A DNA stretch of 64,000 nt from Jatrophihabitans sp. GAS493 (GCF_900230215.1 NZ_LT907982.1:372001-436000), one strand, 5' to 3'; positions 9,973 through 19,418 are shown, numbered from the stretch's first letter. The notes: generated by a model not told the origin, from the sequence alone. Made by a program: numbers and translations.

Positions 9973-10022
9973 ACCGACAATCTTGCCAGCCGCCCGGTTA
10001 CGTCCGGACACCGCGCGCCCGG

Positions 10023-10661
10023 CTAGCGGGCGACGCCCCGCAGCACCATGTCGACGTTGAACTCGATCATCGCCCGGGTGACCCGCGGCTGATGGGTGAA
10101 GACGGCGAGAACGACCGGGGCGGCCAGGGCCGAGACGATCAAGTCCAGATCCACGGCCGGATCGATGCTGCCCTCGGCCACCCCGCGCTCCAGCACCGCT
10201 CGGGTCACCTCCTGCCGGGGGCGGATCAGTCGCTCCCGCATCGTGCGGTAGATCTCCGGCCGCTCGTTGCCGTCGGCCGCGACCCGACGCATGATCTGGC
10301 CGTGCAGGCTGTTGACCCAGTGCTTGCGCATCGTCTCCATCAGAAAGACGAGGTCATCCCGGACGCTGCCGCCGGGCGCCTGCACGATCGGCCCCTTGAG
10401 GCGATTGATCGCCTCCAGAGCCAGCTCATCCTTCCCCGGCCACCGCCGGTAGACGGTTGTCTTGGCGACCCCGGCCCGGGCGGCCACGCCCTCGACGGTG
10501 AGACCCGACCAGCCGATCTCAGCCAGCAGCGCCGTGGTCGCGTCCAGGATCGCCGCGTCAGCCGCCTCGCTCCTCGGCCGGCCCGGCGGCTGAACCGCGG
10601 GCACTGCTGCGGGCTTCGCGGCGGACCCTGCCACCGGCCGCGCCGTCGACTCGAGCGTCAA
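10023..10661 (-). CDS. TetR/AcrR family transcriptional regulator
   Basis: A 212-aa one-component repressor. The HTH is at about residues 45-80 ([20 protein letters not shown], then [12 protein letters not shown]), followed by a helical ligand domain. The first ~28 residues are a flexible Ala/Pro-rich arm. Its start overlaps the stop of the MFS exporter gene by four bases, so the two are co-transcribed and it very probably controls that exporter in response to a drug or metabolite. The ligand is unknown. Confidence 0.9.
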   Translation of the reverse strand: MTLESTARPVAGSAAKPAAVPAVQPPGRPRSEAADAAILDATTALLAEIGWSGLTVEGVAARAGVAKTTVYRRWPGKDELALEAINRLKGPIVQAPGGSVRDDLVFLMETMRKHWVNSLHGQIMRRVAADGNERPEIYRTMRERLIRPRQEVTRAVLERGVAEGSIDPAVDLDLIVSALAAPVVLAVFTHQPRVTRAMIEFNVDMVLRGVAR

Positions 10662-12352
10662 TGCGCCACCAGCGGTTCAGCGCTCTCGCTGGGCGCAGAG
10701 CGGTGCTCGGCGAACTCGGCCCGGCTCGGGAAGAACATGAAGGCGACGGCCGCCCCGAGTAGTCCGGCCAGTCCGGCGAAGAACGAGGCGAAGTGCATCC
10801 CGTCGACGAAGGCGCTCTTGACATCGGCGACGAAGGCGCCGATCAGCGACTCGTCGTGCTGCTTCAACTCGGCGACGTCCGCCGGCGCGGATCCGGCCAG
10901 TTGGGCCCGATTCTGTAGAGCTGCGCCGGCGCTGCCGGCGAACTCGAGAGCCCCACCGATCGATTCGCTGGTGTCCTTGCGGACCAACGGGGTGACCTGC
11001 GCCGACTCGGGCAGCGTAGAGACGATCGAGACCGGCTGGTCGAGCTGGCTGGCCAGCGTGGCCGGAGTCGTCTCGCCCAGGTGGGTGCGGAACGAGACGG
11101 CCAGCAGCGAGCCGAGGAAGGCCACCCCGAGCGCTCCGGCGACCTGCCGCACGGTGTTGTTCACCGCCGAGCCGGCGCCGGCCTTCTCCCGCGGCACCGC
11201 GCTCATGATCGCGTTGGTGGCCGGCGTCATGGTCAGGCCCATCCCGGCTCCCATCGCGAACATAGCCATCTCAATGACCCACTGGGGCATCGTCTCGGTG
11301 GCGAATGAGTAGGAAATCATTGCACATCCGAAGAGCGTCAGTCCGAATCCGGTGACCAGTCTCGGTCCGAAACGGGCCGACAGGCGCGGAGCCAGCACGG
11401 AGGCGATCATCACCGCCGCCGCTACCGCGATCAGCGCCACACCGGCCGCCAGCGGGGTGTAACCGCGTACCGCCTGCAGGAAGTAGGCGAGATAGAAGGT
11501 GGAGCCCATCAGCGCGAAGAAGGTCATCGCCAGGGCGAAGGAGCCGGCCGCGAAGTGCCGGTTGGTGAAGAGCGTGACATCGATGGTCGGATGCGTGCTC
11601 CGCTTCTCCAGGTAGACGAAGAGGCCGAGTAGGGCGAGGCCGAGCAGAATCGCGCCGGAGGACTTCCAGCTCGTCCAGTCGTTGGTGTTGCCCCCCTCGA
11701 TGACGCCGTAGACGAGGATCACCAGCGCCGCGATCGACAGCAGCACACCGAAGGGGTCGACCCGCTGCGGGCGGGGGTCTCGTGACTCGGGGACCAGGAA
11801 GAAGATGGCGACGACCCCGATGAGCACGATCGGCACGTTCACCAGAAAGACCGAACCCCACCAGAAGTACTTGAGCAGCGCCCCACCAGCGATCGGGCCG
11901 AGGGCGATCGCCATGCCCGAGGCCCCGGCCCAGATGCCGATCGCCTTGGGCCGCTCCTTCGGTTCGAAGACGTTCTGGATGATGGAGAGCGTCTGCGGCT
12001 GGACCGCCGCCGCGCCCACGCCCATCAGGGCCCGGAAGAGGATCAGCGTGGTCGGGGAGTTCGCGAACGAGCAGAGCGCGGAGGTGAGACCGAAGGCGGT
12101 CATGCCGAAGAAGAGCAACTTCTTGCGCCCGAAGCGGTCACCGGCGACGCCCATCGTGATGAGCAGGCCGGCGAAGACGAGTGCGTAGCTGTCCACCGCC
12201 CACTGCATCTGACTCTGCGAGGCGTCGAGATCGCCTTGGATGGTCCGTAGCGCCACATTGAGGATGGTGTTGTCCAGGATCACCACCAGCAGGCAGATGA
12301 CGAGTACGGAGAGAATCAACCATCTACGTCGCTGAATTGTCTCGGCATTCAC
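10658..12352 (-). CDS. MFS drug-efflux transporter, DHA2 (EmrB/QacA) family
   Basis: Proton-coupled multidrug exporter with about 14 membrane helices, 564 aa. Motif D1 (LDNTILNVAL) is in helix 1, motif A (GDRFGRKKLLFFG) between helices 2 and 3, and motif C (ALGPIAGGALL) in helix 5. A long extracytoplasmic loop rich in Ala, Gln and Ser precedes the last helix, typical of DHA2 members. The downstream, overlapping TetR gene marks a self-regulated efflux unit. The upstream gap 12353-12500 has two CGCAATT copies 24 bp apart that could be promoter or operator parts. Substrate unknown. Confidence 0.93.
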   Translation of the reverse strand: MNAETIQRRRWLILSVLVICLLVVILDNTILNVALRTIQGDLDASQSQMQWAVDSYALVFAGLLITMGVAGDRFGRKKLLFFGMTAFGLTSALCSFANSPTTLILFRALMGVGAAAVQPQTLSIIQNVFEPKERPKAIGIWAGASGMAIALGPIAGGALLKYFWWGSVFLVNVPIVLIGVVAIFFLVPESRDPRPQRVDPFGVLLSIAALVILVYGVIEGGNTNDWTSWKSSGAILLGLALLGLFVYLEKRSTHPTIDVTLFTNRHFAAGSFALAMTFFALMGSTFYLAYFLQAVRGYTPLAAGVALIAVAAAVMIASVLAPRLSARFGPRLVTGFGLTLFGCAMISYSFATETMPQWVIEMAMFAMGAGMGLTMTPATNAIMSAVPREKAGAGSAVNNTVRQVAGALGVAFLGSLLAVSFRTHLGETTPATLASQLDQPVSIVSTLPESAQVTPLVRKDTSESIGGALEFAGSAGAALQNRAQLAGSAPADVAELKQHDESLIGAFVADVKSAFVDGMHFASFFAGLAGLLGAAVAFMFFPSRAEFAEHRSAPSESAEPLVAH

Positions 12353-12500
12353 GGGGGATTCCTTCGTTCGTACCAGTGCGGTGGTATCGGGAAGAGATGT
12401 CGGAAGAGGTGTCGGGAGGAGGTGGCGACGAGGGGAGCGCGAACCGCAATTACGCTCCGGTAACGTATCGCAATTGACCAGCCTAACAGAGCCTTCCCGG

Positions 12501-13553
12501 CTAGTGGAGCTCGCTCTCGGCCTCGTCCCGATTCGCCTCGGCCAGCGCTCGCAGCTCCCGCACCTGGCCGAAGGCCAGCTCGCGGCCGGCCAGGTCGTGC
12601 AGCGACGTGATCGTGTCCAGCTGCTGCAGGCACTCCGGCGCCCGCCCGAGCAACCCGAATGCCTGGGCCTTCAGCCAGCTCGAGTACTCATCGGCCAGCT
12701 CCGTGGCCGCGAGCTCGTCGGCCAGTCGCAGCACCTCCTGCGGGTCGCCGGTGCGCAGGGCCAGCCGGGCCAGGAAGTCGGTGGCCCAGGCCCACTCCAT
12801 CAGCTCTTCGGGCTGGGCACGCGCCATCCGCAGCGCCCCGGCCGCTGCTTCGAACTGGCCGGCGCCGAGTTCGCTGCGCCCCAGATCCAGCGCGGCCCGG
12901 GCCACGTCGGCCGGCTGCGGGTCGGGGTCGGCGAGGAGTTCGTCCAACTCCAGTCGGGCGAGCCGGGCATTGCGCACCGCCTTGGCCGTGGCCACGGCAG
13001 CGTCCTGGTAACCGGAGTGCTGGTAGCGCAGCGTCTGCGGCGGCAGCAGCCGAACCGTCAGCGGCTTCGCGTCGGCTCGCTCCAGGCGTTCATGCACCCG
13101 GCCGCGGTAGCGCAGCCCACCCCGACGGAATAGCTTCACCTCCGCCCGCGCGTCCAGGCCCCGGCTGTCCGCTCCGCCGCGGCTGCGGATCTCGACGGCG
13201 AAGGCGTCGACCTCGTCGGCCACCTGCAGCGCCGCCGTCAACGCAGCCGGGTCGACCTGCAGCGTCTCATCCGCATCGACGGCGAGAATCCACTCGGCCG
13301 TGGCGGCGTCGAGGGCGACGTTGCGCGCCCGGGCGAAGTCGTCCAGCCAGCGACCGGCGATCACGGTCGCACCGCAACCGGCCGCCACCTCCCGTGACGA
13401 ATCCCGGGAGCCGGTGTCATGCACGATCACCTCGTCCACCACCCCGTGCAGCGAGGCCAGGCAGGCCGGTAGGCGCTCGGCCTCGTCGCGGACGATGAGA
13501 CAGGCCGCGATCCTGGGCTCGGCCCGGCCGGCGGCCTCTCGGCCCGACCCCAT
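12501..13553 (-). CDS. Family 2 glycosyltransferase with C-terminal TPR-like region
   Basis: Inverting GT-A glycosyltransferase of the SunS/WaaE-like group, 350 aa. The N-terminal domain opens with AACLIVRDEAERLPACLASL, has DEVIVHDTGSRDSS, and the nucleotide-sugar DxD is AVDADE near residue 95. A Glu/Ala-rich helical repeat region (TPR-like) fills the last 150 residues. The ATG at 13551-13553 lies four bases after the stop of the YbjN gene, with GAGG in the preceding coding sequence as ribosome site, so the two are coupled. Acceptor and donor are unknown; placement after mshA may be incidental. Confidence 0.88.
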   Translation of the reverse strand: MGSGREAAGRAEPRIAACLIVRDEAERLPACLASLHGVVDEVIVHDTGSRDSSREVAAGCGATVIAGRWLDDFARARNVALDAATAEWILAVDADETLQVDPAALTAALQVADEVDAFAVEIRSRGGADSRGLDARAEVKLFRRGGLRYRGRVHERLERADAKPLTVRLLPPQTLRYQHSGYQDAAVATAKAVRNARLARLELDELLADPDPQPADVARAALDLGRSELGAGQFEAAAGALRMARAQPEELMEWAWATDFLARLALRTGDPQEVLRLADELAATELADEYSSWLKAQAFGLLGRAPECLQQLDTITSLHDLAGRELAFGQVRELRALAEANRDEAESELH

Positions 13554-13557
13554 CCGG

Positions 13558-14115
13558 TTACGCCTCGGTCGTCGGCGGCTCGTCCGCCGGGGCGCGCTGG
13601 GCGAAGTCGGCAAAAGCCTGCAGGTTGGCCAGCGACTCGCCGTTCTTGACCCGCCAGGCCCACTCGCGGCGGATCGAGGAACCGAACCCGATCTTGAGCA
13701 GGGTATTGAAGTTGTTGTCGGCGTACTCCAGCACGCTGCCCAGGATCCGGTCGATCTCCTCGGCGGTGACCGAATGCAGCGGGACGCGACCGGTTAGATA
13801 CACGTCCCCGGTGTCGTCGATCGACCAGGAGACGGCATACAAACGCGCATTGTGACGCAGCAGAAAGCCATAGAACTGCTCCCGGTTCTCGTCCGGCTTG
13901 CGAACCACGAAGGCCTCGATGGAGAGCGCATGCTCGCCCACCGTGAGGATGCAGGCCGTCTTCAGCCGACGCTCGCCGGGGAGGTTGACCGCGAACTCAA
14001 GGTCGCTGATCCGCTCGAACTGCAGGCCGCCCTCGATCAGGGCCGCCTCGATGGTGGCGGCCACGGCCGACCGCTCCGCGGCCCGTCCGCCGGCCTTGGC
14101 TGAAGAGTCGCTCAT
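13558..14115 (-). CDS. YbjN domain-containing protein
   Basis: 185-aa cytosolic protein with the YbjN fold, related to type III secretion chaperone-like sensors. Recognisable parts are LEFAVNLPGERRLKTACIL, VVRKPDENREQFYGFLLRHN, AVSWSIDDTGDVYLTGRVP and the closing SIRREWAWR. Mycobacteria carry a similar gene next to mshA. It is encoded between mshA (10 bases upstream) and the glycosyltransferase, clearly one operon. Molecular role unknown. Confidence 0.85.
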   Translation of the reverse strand: MSDSSAKAGGRAAERSAVAATIEAALIEGGLQFERISDLEFAVNLPGERRLKTACILTVGEHALSIEAFVVRKPDENREQFYGFLLRHNARLYAVSWSIDDTGDVYLTGRVPLHSVTAEEIDRILGSVLEYADNNFNTLLKIGFGSSIRREWAWRVKNGESLANLQAFADFAQRAPADEPPTTEA

Positions 14116-14125
14116 CGCCGGCCGC

Positions 14126-15403
14126 TCATCCGATTCGCTGCGTGCGGGAGGCGAAGGAGTCGATCGCCTCGTGGTAGGCGCTCATCAGTTCGGCGGTGGT
14201 CCGCTCCCAGGAGAAGTGCTTGGCGTGCGGCCGCGATCCGGCGGCGAGTGCCGCCAACCGCGCCGGGTTGTCCAGCAGCCCGGAGAGGGCAGTGGCCCAC
14301 TCCAGCGGGTCGTGACCGTCGACCAGCAGCCCCGACACACCGTGGTGTACGGCCGTGGGTAGGCCGCCGACCTCGGCCGCCAGCACCGGCGTTCCGCAGG
14401 CCTGCGACTCGAGGGCAACCAGACCGAAGGATTCGTTGTAACTGGGGACGACGGTGAGGTCGGCCGCCCGGTAGAGGTCGGCCAGCTCCTCACGTCCAGC
14501 CGGCGGGCGGAATTCGACGATGTCGGCGATGCCGAGGTCGGCGGCGAGTTTGGGGAGCCACTTCGGGTGGGCCAGTCCGGAGCCACTGGGTGCGCCGACG
14601 ATCAGCGTCTTCACCGGCCGTTCGCGGTGCCGGGCGTCGAGCTGGGCCACCGCCCGTAGCAGCACGTCCGGGGCCTTCAACGGCTGGATGCGACCCACGA
14701 AGAGCAGCACCTGGGCCCGCGGATCAATTCCGAGGCGGCTCCGCGCTCCGGCCGCGCCACCGCCGGTGTCGGGGGTGAAGACCTCCAGATCCACCCCCGG
14801 CGGGACGATCGAGACCCGGGTCGGGTCGGCGTCGTACAACTCGACGAGGGCCTTCGCCTCGTCGGTGGTCGATGCGATGAGACGGTCGGACTCGGCGACC
14901 ACCTGCTCCTCGCCGATGATCCGGGCCCGTGGCTCGGGCGGATCCCCTTCGGCCAGCGCCATGTTCTTGACCTTGCCCAGGGTGTGCGCGGAGTGCACGA
15001 GCGGCACGCCCCAGCGATCGCGGGCCAGCCAGCCGACCTGACCGCTGAGCCAGTAGTGCGAGTGGATCAGGTCGTACCAGCCGGAGTCGTGGAAGGCCTC
15101 GGCCCGCTGAACGGCCGCGGCGAAGGCGCACATCTGGGCCGGCAGGTCGTCCTTCCCCAGTCCCTCGAAGGGGCCGGCGACGACGTGACGGACGAGTACC
15201 CCGGGGCACATCTCCACGACCGGGAGCTGGTTGCTGGCGGTGGCCCGGGTGAAGATCTCGACCTGCACACCGGCCGCGGCCAGGCGGCGGGCCGTCTCGA
15301 CGATGTAGACGTTCATGCCGCCGGCGTCGCCGCCGCCGGGGATGTCCAGCGGCGAGGTATGCACGCTGAGCATGGCAACTCGCCGCACACCGCCACCCTT
15401 CAT
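14126..15403 (-). CDS. mshA: D-inositol-3-phosphate glycosyltransferase, mycothiol synthesis
   Basis: First committed enzyme of mycothiol synthesis: transfers GlcNAc from UDP-GlcNAc to 1L-myo-inositol-3-phosphate. The 425-aa GT-B protein starts its first Rossmann domain with [12 protein letters not shown] followed by [14 protein letters not shown], the MshA signature. The C-terminal domain has [17 protein letters not shown] and the donor-binding EX7E motif in [19 protein letters not shown]. The ATG at 15401-15403 is used; M11 is an alternative. First gene of an operon with the YbjN and GT2 genes. Together with mshD at 60 kb it shows that the organism makes mycothiol. Confidence 0.96.
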   Translation of the reverse strand: MKGGGVRRVAMLSVHTSPLDIPGGGDAGGMNVYIVETARRLAAAGVQVEIFTRATASNQLPVVEMCPGVLVRHVVAGPFEGLGKDDLPAQMCAFAAAVQRAEAFHDSGWYDLIHSHYWLSGQVGWLARDRWGVPLVHSAHTLGKVKNMALAEGDPPEPRARIIGEEQVVAESDRLIASTTDEAKALVELYDADPTRVSIVPPGVDLEVFTPDTGGGAAGARSRLGIDPRAQVLLFVGRIQPLKAPDVLLRAVAQLDARHRERPVKTLIVGAPSGSGLAHPKWLPKLAADLGIADIVEFRPPAGREELADLYRAADLTVVPSYNESFGLVALESQACGTPVLAAEVGGLPTAVHHGVSGLLVDGHDPLEWATALSGLLDNPARLAALAAGSRPHAKHFSWERTTAELMSAYHEAIDSFASRTQRIG

Positions 15404-15485
15404 CGGGCCCAGCGTCGATGCCGGACCCTTTGATCATGCCCGAGACCGGGTGAGTCCCGCCTGACGGATACCGGAGAATGTCCGC

Positions 15486-16226
15486 ATGAGCAGGATTGCA
15501 GTGGTTACCGGGGCAAGCAGCGGCATCGGAGCGGCGACCGCCAAGAGGCTGGCCGCCGAGGGGTTTCAAGTCATCGCGGCGGCCCGTCGGCGGGAGCGCC
15601 TGGAGGAGCTGGCCGCCCAGAATCCCGGCATCGAAGCGGTCACGTTGGACGTGACGTCGACCGATTCGGTGGCGGCCCTGGCCGCTCGACTGGATGACGT
15701 CAGCGTGCTGGTGAACAACGCCGGCGGCGCGCTCGGCGTCGATACCGTGGCCGAGGCCGACCCGGCCGATTGGCAGCAGATGTATGAGACGAACGTCATC
15801 GGGGCACTGCGGGTGACGCAGGCCCTCATCCCGGCGCTGGAGCGTGGCGCGGGCGGCCACATCGTGCTCACCGGCTCGATCGCGGGGCACCTGGTCTACG
15901 AGGGCGGCGGCGGGTACACGGCGGCCAAGCACGCCGCATCGGCGATGGTGCAGACGCTGCGGCTGGAGCTGAACGGACGGCCGATCCGGGTCACCGAGAT
16001 CGCGCCGGGGATGGTGGCGACGGAGGAGTTCTCGCTGGTCCGGCTGCGCGGGGACGCCGCCGCGGCCGCCCGGGTCTACGCCGGGGTGGACGCGCCGCTG
16101 ACGGCCGACGACATCGCCGACTGCATCAGCTTCGCGGTAACCCGCCCGCCGCACGTCAACGTCGACCTGCTCGTAGTGAAGCCGATCGCCCAGGCCGCCC
16201 CGCACAAGGTCGCCCGGCGCAACTGA
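15486..16226 (+). CDS. Short-chain dehydrogenase/reductase
   Basis: NAD(P)-dependent SDR of 246 aa. The cofactor motif VTGASSGIGAAT begins at residue 8, NNAGG is present, catalytic Ser is in VLTGSIAG, and the YxxxK motif is YTAAKHAA. The preference for NADP is suggested by the basic AARRRERLEEL after beta-strand 2. It resembles YdfG-type serine/3-hydroxy acid dehydrogenases. A GGAG ribosome site precedes the ATG. Divergent from mshA, an arrangement also seen in mycobacteria. Substrate unknown. Confidence 0.9.
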   Translation: MSRIAVVTGASSGIGAATAKRLAAEGFQVIAAARRRERLEELAAQNPGIEAVTLDVTSTDSVAALAARLDDVSVLVNNAGGALGVDTVAEADPADWQQMYETNVIGALRVTQALIPALERGAGGHIVLTGSIAGHLVYEGGGGYTAAKHAASAMVQTLRLELNGRPIRVTEIAPGMVATEEFSLVRLRGDAAAAARVYAGVDAPLTADDIADCISFAVTRPPHVNVDLLVVKPIAQAAPHKVARRN

Positions 16227-16312
16227 GTCAGAGGCCGGCCGCGGCAATGGTCCTGCACTATGTGCGCTGCGGTACCGAAGGTGCAGGAGCTTCGCCGATT
16301 AGGCTCAGGCCC

Positions 16313-17128
16313 GTGGCGAAATCCCCCAGGTTGGCGGCCGGACGGGCCCGCGCTCTCGGGGTCGCGACGCGGGGAACGACCAACCCGAACCGGCTGCGCC
16401 GGATGGATCGCTGGATCGGCGCCACCCTCGGCCCGTCGCTGCGTCAGCGAACCGACCCGCTGGTGATCGACCTCGGCTACGGCGCCACCCCGATCACCAC
16501 CATCGAGTTGGCGGCCCGCCTGCCCGGCACGCGGGTGCTGGGCCTGGAGATCGACCCCGAGCGGGTGGCCGCAGCCCAGGCCAGTGCCGCACCGCCGGCG
16601 CTGGAGTTCGCCCGCGGCGGCTTCGAACTCGCCGGCCGCCGGCCCGATCTGGTGCGGGTGGCCAACGTGCTGCGCCAATACGACGAGCAGGCCGTCGCCG
16701 GGGCGTGGGCGGCGATGCAGGCGGCGCTGGCTCCGGGCGGGACGATCGTTGAGGGCACCTGCGACGAGATCGGCCGGTTGGCCAGCTGGGTCCGTCTGGA
16801 CGCGACCGGCCCGCTCAGCCTGACCCTGGCCGCCAGCCTGGAGCATCTGGGACGGCCGAGCGATCTGGCGCCCCGGCTACCCAAGGCCCTGATCCACCGC
16901 AATGTCTCCGGCGAGGCCGTCAACGCCCTGCTCCACGAAGCGGACGCCGCCTGGGACGCCGCGGCACCGCTGGCGGTCTTCGGCGCTCGTCAGCGCTGGG
17001 TCGCGATGGCCGAGTCACTGGCCGAACGCTGGCCGCTGCTGGACCGCAGGCCCCGCTGGCGCCACGGGGAACTCACCGTCGCCTGGAGCGCGGTCGCTCC
17101 CCGTGGCACCGGCTCCGGAGGCGGCTAG
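16313..17128 (+). CDS. Class I SAM-dependent methyltransferase-like protein
   Basis: 271-aa Rossmann-fold methyltransferase. Motif I is VIDLGYGATPITTIELA, followed by VLGLEIDPERV, and motif IV-like LVRVANVLRQYDE. The GTG at 16313 starts MAKSPRLAAGRARALG; an upstream ATG at 16247 is in frame but lies only 21 bases after the SDR stop. Probably one operon with the SDR. A substrate cannot be named. Confidence 0.82.
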   Translation: MAKSPRLAAGRARALGVATRGTTNPNRLRRMDRWIGATLGPSLRQRTDPLVIDLGYGATPITTIELAARLPGTRVLGLEIDPERVAAAQASAAPPALEFARGGFELAGRRPDLVRVANVLRQYDEQAVAGAWAAMQAALAPGGTIVEGTCDEIGRLASWVRLDATGPLSLTLAASLEHLGRPSDLAPRLPKALIHRNVSGEAVNALLHEADAAWDAAAPLAVFGARQRWVAMAESLAERWPLLDRRPRWRHGELTVAWSAVAPRGTGSGGG

Positions 17129-17137
17129 CCGGTTCGC

Positions 17138-17773
17138 TCAGCTGGCCAGCCGCTCGCGCACCGCGCCCAGTCCGAGCGCCGCCGACTCCGGCAGGTAGGT
17201 GTGCAGGTGCGGACGCTGCCGGTCGTTCACGACGCGGGTCGAGCCGATCTCCAGCAGCAGGCGCTGTGCGTCGGCGGCGGAGGTCGCGGTGTAGGTGATC
17301 AGTTCCGAGTAACCGTGCACGAGCGCGGCACCGGCCAGATGGCTCAGCAGTTCCCGCCCGATTCCCTTGCCCTGCCACTTGTCCTCGACCAGGACGCCGG
17401 CATCGGCGGCGTCACCGGAGTGAAGGCGATCGGGTTCGGCGACGGCCATCGCCACGATGTCGCCCCGGGAGGTGACGGCCACGAAGCTGAGGCTGCTGCG
17501 AACCATCTGGTCCATCGCCAGCACCGACGGGCCCTTGCCGCCGGCCCGGAACCGGTCGAGCAGCGTGCTCGGCGAGCAGCGGGAGTGCATCGCGGCGACT
17601 GAGGAGAGCTCACGGGGGTGAACGGGGCGGATCGTCAGGGTGGTCCGCTCGACCCGAAGCAGCCACGGGTGCGGCACCAGGTCGACCAGTCCGGCGTGAC
17701 GGCGAGCCGCCATGGCTGGACGCGCGAAACGATTGACCGCTACGGGGGCATTGGCTAGGCAAGTTGAGCGCAT
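17138..17773 (-). CDS. GNAT family acetyltransferase
   Basis: 211-aa acetyl-CoA-dependent N-acetyltransferase. The acetyl-CoA loop is VEDKWQGKGIGRELL (Q-x-x-G-x-G), with AMAVAEPDRLHSG before it and a C-terminal strand. The N-terminal 45 residues precede the fold and may include the wrong start; the ATG at 17713 is an alternative. Convergent with the methyltransferase gene, nine bases apart. Substrate unknown. Confidence 0.82.
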   Translation of the reverse strand: MRSTCLANAPVAVNRFARPAMAARRHAGLVDLVPHPWLLRVERTTLTIRPVHPRELSSVAAMHSRCSPSTLLDRFRAGGKGPSVLAMDQMVRSSLSFVAVTSRGDIVAMAVAEPDRLHSGDAADAGVLVEDKWQGKGIGRELLSHLAGAALVHGYSELITYTATSAADAQRLLLEIGSTRVVNDRQRPHLHTYLPESAALGLGAVRERLAS

Positions 17774-17900
17774 GAACAAACGCTCTCAGCGTCGCGTTAC
17801 GGCGTTGTGTCCTCAGCCCAACTCTGCGTTACCGCAGCGAAAATTGAAGATGTCCAGAGGCGATGCGTGATCGGCTCGGCACGGTGCGTCTAGCGTGCGT

Positions 17901-18632
17901 CTAGCGATCCAATTGCAGCAGTACGCGATCATCCTCACCGAGCACCTGGACCCGGGCGATCTGCGCGATCGGCAGCTTCACGCTGGCCGTCGGGTCAGCA
18001 GTTGACTCCCCGGAGCGCTCGCTCCACCAGGCGGCCGAGAAACTGTGTCCGCTCCGGTCGGTGATGCGCAGCGTGTAGTCATACACCTCACCCGCCCTAG
18101 GGTCGGTCTCCGGCGCCGAGTTCGGCGGCGCTGGACGGTCGTAGTGGCACATCACCTCCACCCGGGTACCCCAATGCTCGGAGACCAGCCGGATCTGGGC
18201 GTGCACCGGACTGGCGACGACCTGGTCGAGGGCAACCGGGCGCGGCGCCGAAGCCCGCGGGGTCCACGGGGCGATCACGAGCACGGCGACCGCAGCCGCC
18301 GCCACGGCGAGCGCGCCGACCGCCACGGCAATCCTGCGCCGCCGACGCCGCGTTCGCTGCACCTGCCCGATCAGCGAGGCAAGCATGGTGTCGGGCAGCG
18401 GCGGCAGCTCGGGGCGTCCGGACGGGCGATCGGTGCTGGGCACCGTGTCGGCCGGCAGCCGCCCCAGCAGGCTGGGCATACCGGCCAACTCGGTGACCGC
18501 GGCCGAGCAGCGCGCACAACCACGCAGGTGCGTCTCGAAGTCACGGCGCTCCTGCGGCGAGAGAGCGCCCAGCACGTAGGCGGCATCCCAATCGGCGAAA
18601 CGGTCGAAACCGCTGTCAGCTACGTCGCTCAC
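17901..18632 (-). CDS. Zinc-finger anti-sigma factor, RskA-like
   Basis: Membrane anti-sigma factor of 243 aa that holds the adjacent ECF sigma factor inactive. The cytosolic ZAS motif is H35-x3-C39-x2-C42 (HLRGCARC), which makes a redox- or proteolysis-sensitive switch plausible. A membrane helix of about 22 residues follows a basic RRRRR stretch near residue 95, and the rest is an RskA-type extracytoplasmic domain. The GTG start follows the sigma stop codon immediately (TAGGTG), so translation is coupled. An 11-bp tandem duplication (17884-17905) spans the stop codon. Confidence 0.92.
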   Translation of the reverse strand: MSDVADSGFDRFADWDAAYVLGALSPQERRDFETHLRGCARCSAAVTELAGMPSLLGRLPADTVPSTDRPSGRPELPPLPDTMLASLIGQVQRTRRRRRRIAVAVGALAVAAAAVAVLVIAPWTPRASAPRPVALDQVVASPVHAQIRLVSEHWGTRVEVMCHYDRPAPPNSAPETDPRAGEVYDYTLRITDRSGHSFSAAWWSERSGESTADPTASVKLPIAQIARVQVLGEDDRVLLQLDR

Positions 18633-19166
18633 CTAACTGGTCACCCCCATCTCCTGTAGTACGAGCCGCATCGCCCGCAGGCCATAGTGCAGCCGCGATT
18701 TCACGGTGCCCGCGGGTATCCCGGTCGCCGCCGCCACCTCGGCCGCCGTCTTACCGCGGTAATAGCACTCGACGATGACCTCACGGTGTTCGGCCGAGAG
18801 CCCGTCCAGCGCGTCGGCCACCAACCAGCGGTCCAGCGCGGCGTCGGCGTGATCTGCGGTCGGCTGCTCGGGCGGGGCGTCGGTGCTGACCTCGCGGCGC
18901 ATTCGCGCGCTGCGCTGATCGTCGATCACGATGTTGCGGGCGACGGTGTAGAGCCAGGCCCCGACCGGACCGTCGCTCTGCTCCAGCACCTCCGGGCGCT
19001 TCCAGGCCCGCAGCAGCGTCTCCTGAACCACGTCCTGGGCTCGGATCGGGTCACTGGTCAGGCGGAGCGCGTAGCGCCACAGGGCGTCGGAGTACTCAGC
19101 GTGCAGCGCCCGCATCTGCTCGGCCTGCCGGTCGGCCACTCCAACTCCCGTCGCTGGCTCGCGCAT
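18633..19166 (-). CDS. ECF RNA polymerase sigma factor, SigK/SigL-like
   Basis: 177-aa extracytoplasmic-function sigma factor. Region 2 contains YALRLTSDPIRAQDVVQETLLRAW, region 4 has LSAEHREVIVECYYRGKTAAEVAAA followed by GTVKSRLHYGLRAM. The ATG at 19164-19166 has a strong GAGGAG ribosome site seven bases upstream; a second ATG 15 bases earlier is also possible. It forms an operon with its zinc-finger anti-sigma factor. A promoter of the form TGAACC-N16-CGTAT lies upstream, and the same pattern precedes the divergent Rieske gene, so the factor probably controls both. Confidence 0.93.
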   Translation of the reverse strand: MREPATGVGVADRQAEQMRALHAEYSDALWRYALRLTSDPIRAQDVVQETLLRAWKRPEVLEQSDGPVGAWLYTVARNIVIDDQRSARMRREVSTDAPPEQPTADHADAALDRWLVADALDGLSAEHREVIVECYYRGKTAAEVAAATGIPAGTVKSRLHYGLRAMRLVLQEMGVTS

Positions 19167-19191
19167 GGTTGTGCTCCTCATTCCCTCCCGA

Positions 19192-19218
19192 ATACGAGAT
19201 GCGCCCGCATTTGGTTCA
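19192..19218 (-). promoter_or_regulatory. ECF-type promoter of the sigma/anti-sigma operon
   Basis: On the minus strand the sequence reads TGAACC, 16 bases, CGTAT, ending 25 bases before the sigma ATG. AAC at -35 and CGT at -10 are hallmarks of ECF promoters. The identical pattern and spacing occurs on the opposite strand 90 bp away, which makes an accidental match unlikely. Autoregulation is inferred. Confidence 0.65.
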
Positions 19219-19304
19219 ACCGCCGGCCGAATTGGCGGAATTCGGCTCAACCGGCCGCTGCGCCTGTGAGCTGGTGAGGAGACGCTCGCCAATTCGAACT
19301 CGGC

Positions 19305-19331
19305 TGAACCGTCGGCTGGGTGAACTCGTAT
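19305..19331 (+). promoter_or_regulatory. ECF-type promoter of the Rieske operon
   Basis: Plus-strand TGAACC, 16 bases, CGTAT, matching the sigma gene's own promoter exactly at both boxes and in spacing. It lies about 90 bases before the Rieske start. The leader in between contains an inverted repeat, AAGGAGTAC at 19340-19348 and GTACTCCTT at 19356-19364, which could be an operator or RNA hairpin. Confidence 0.65.
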
Positions 19332-19418
19332 GACCGGTGAAGGAGTACCTCATGTGTACTCCTTCGTCCGCATGCGAACACAGCACCGTTCGTCACCCCG
19401 ACCCGATGGAGGACCAGC

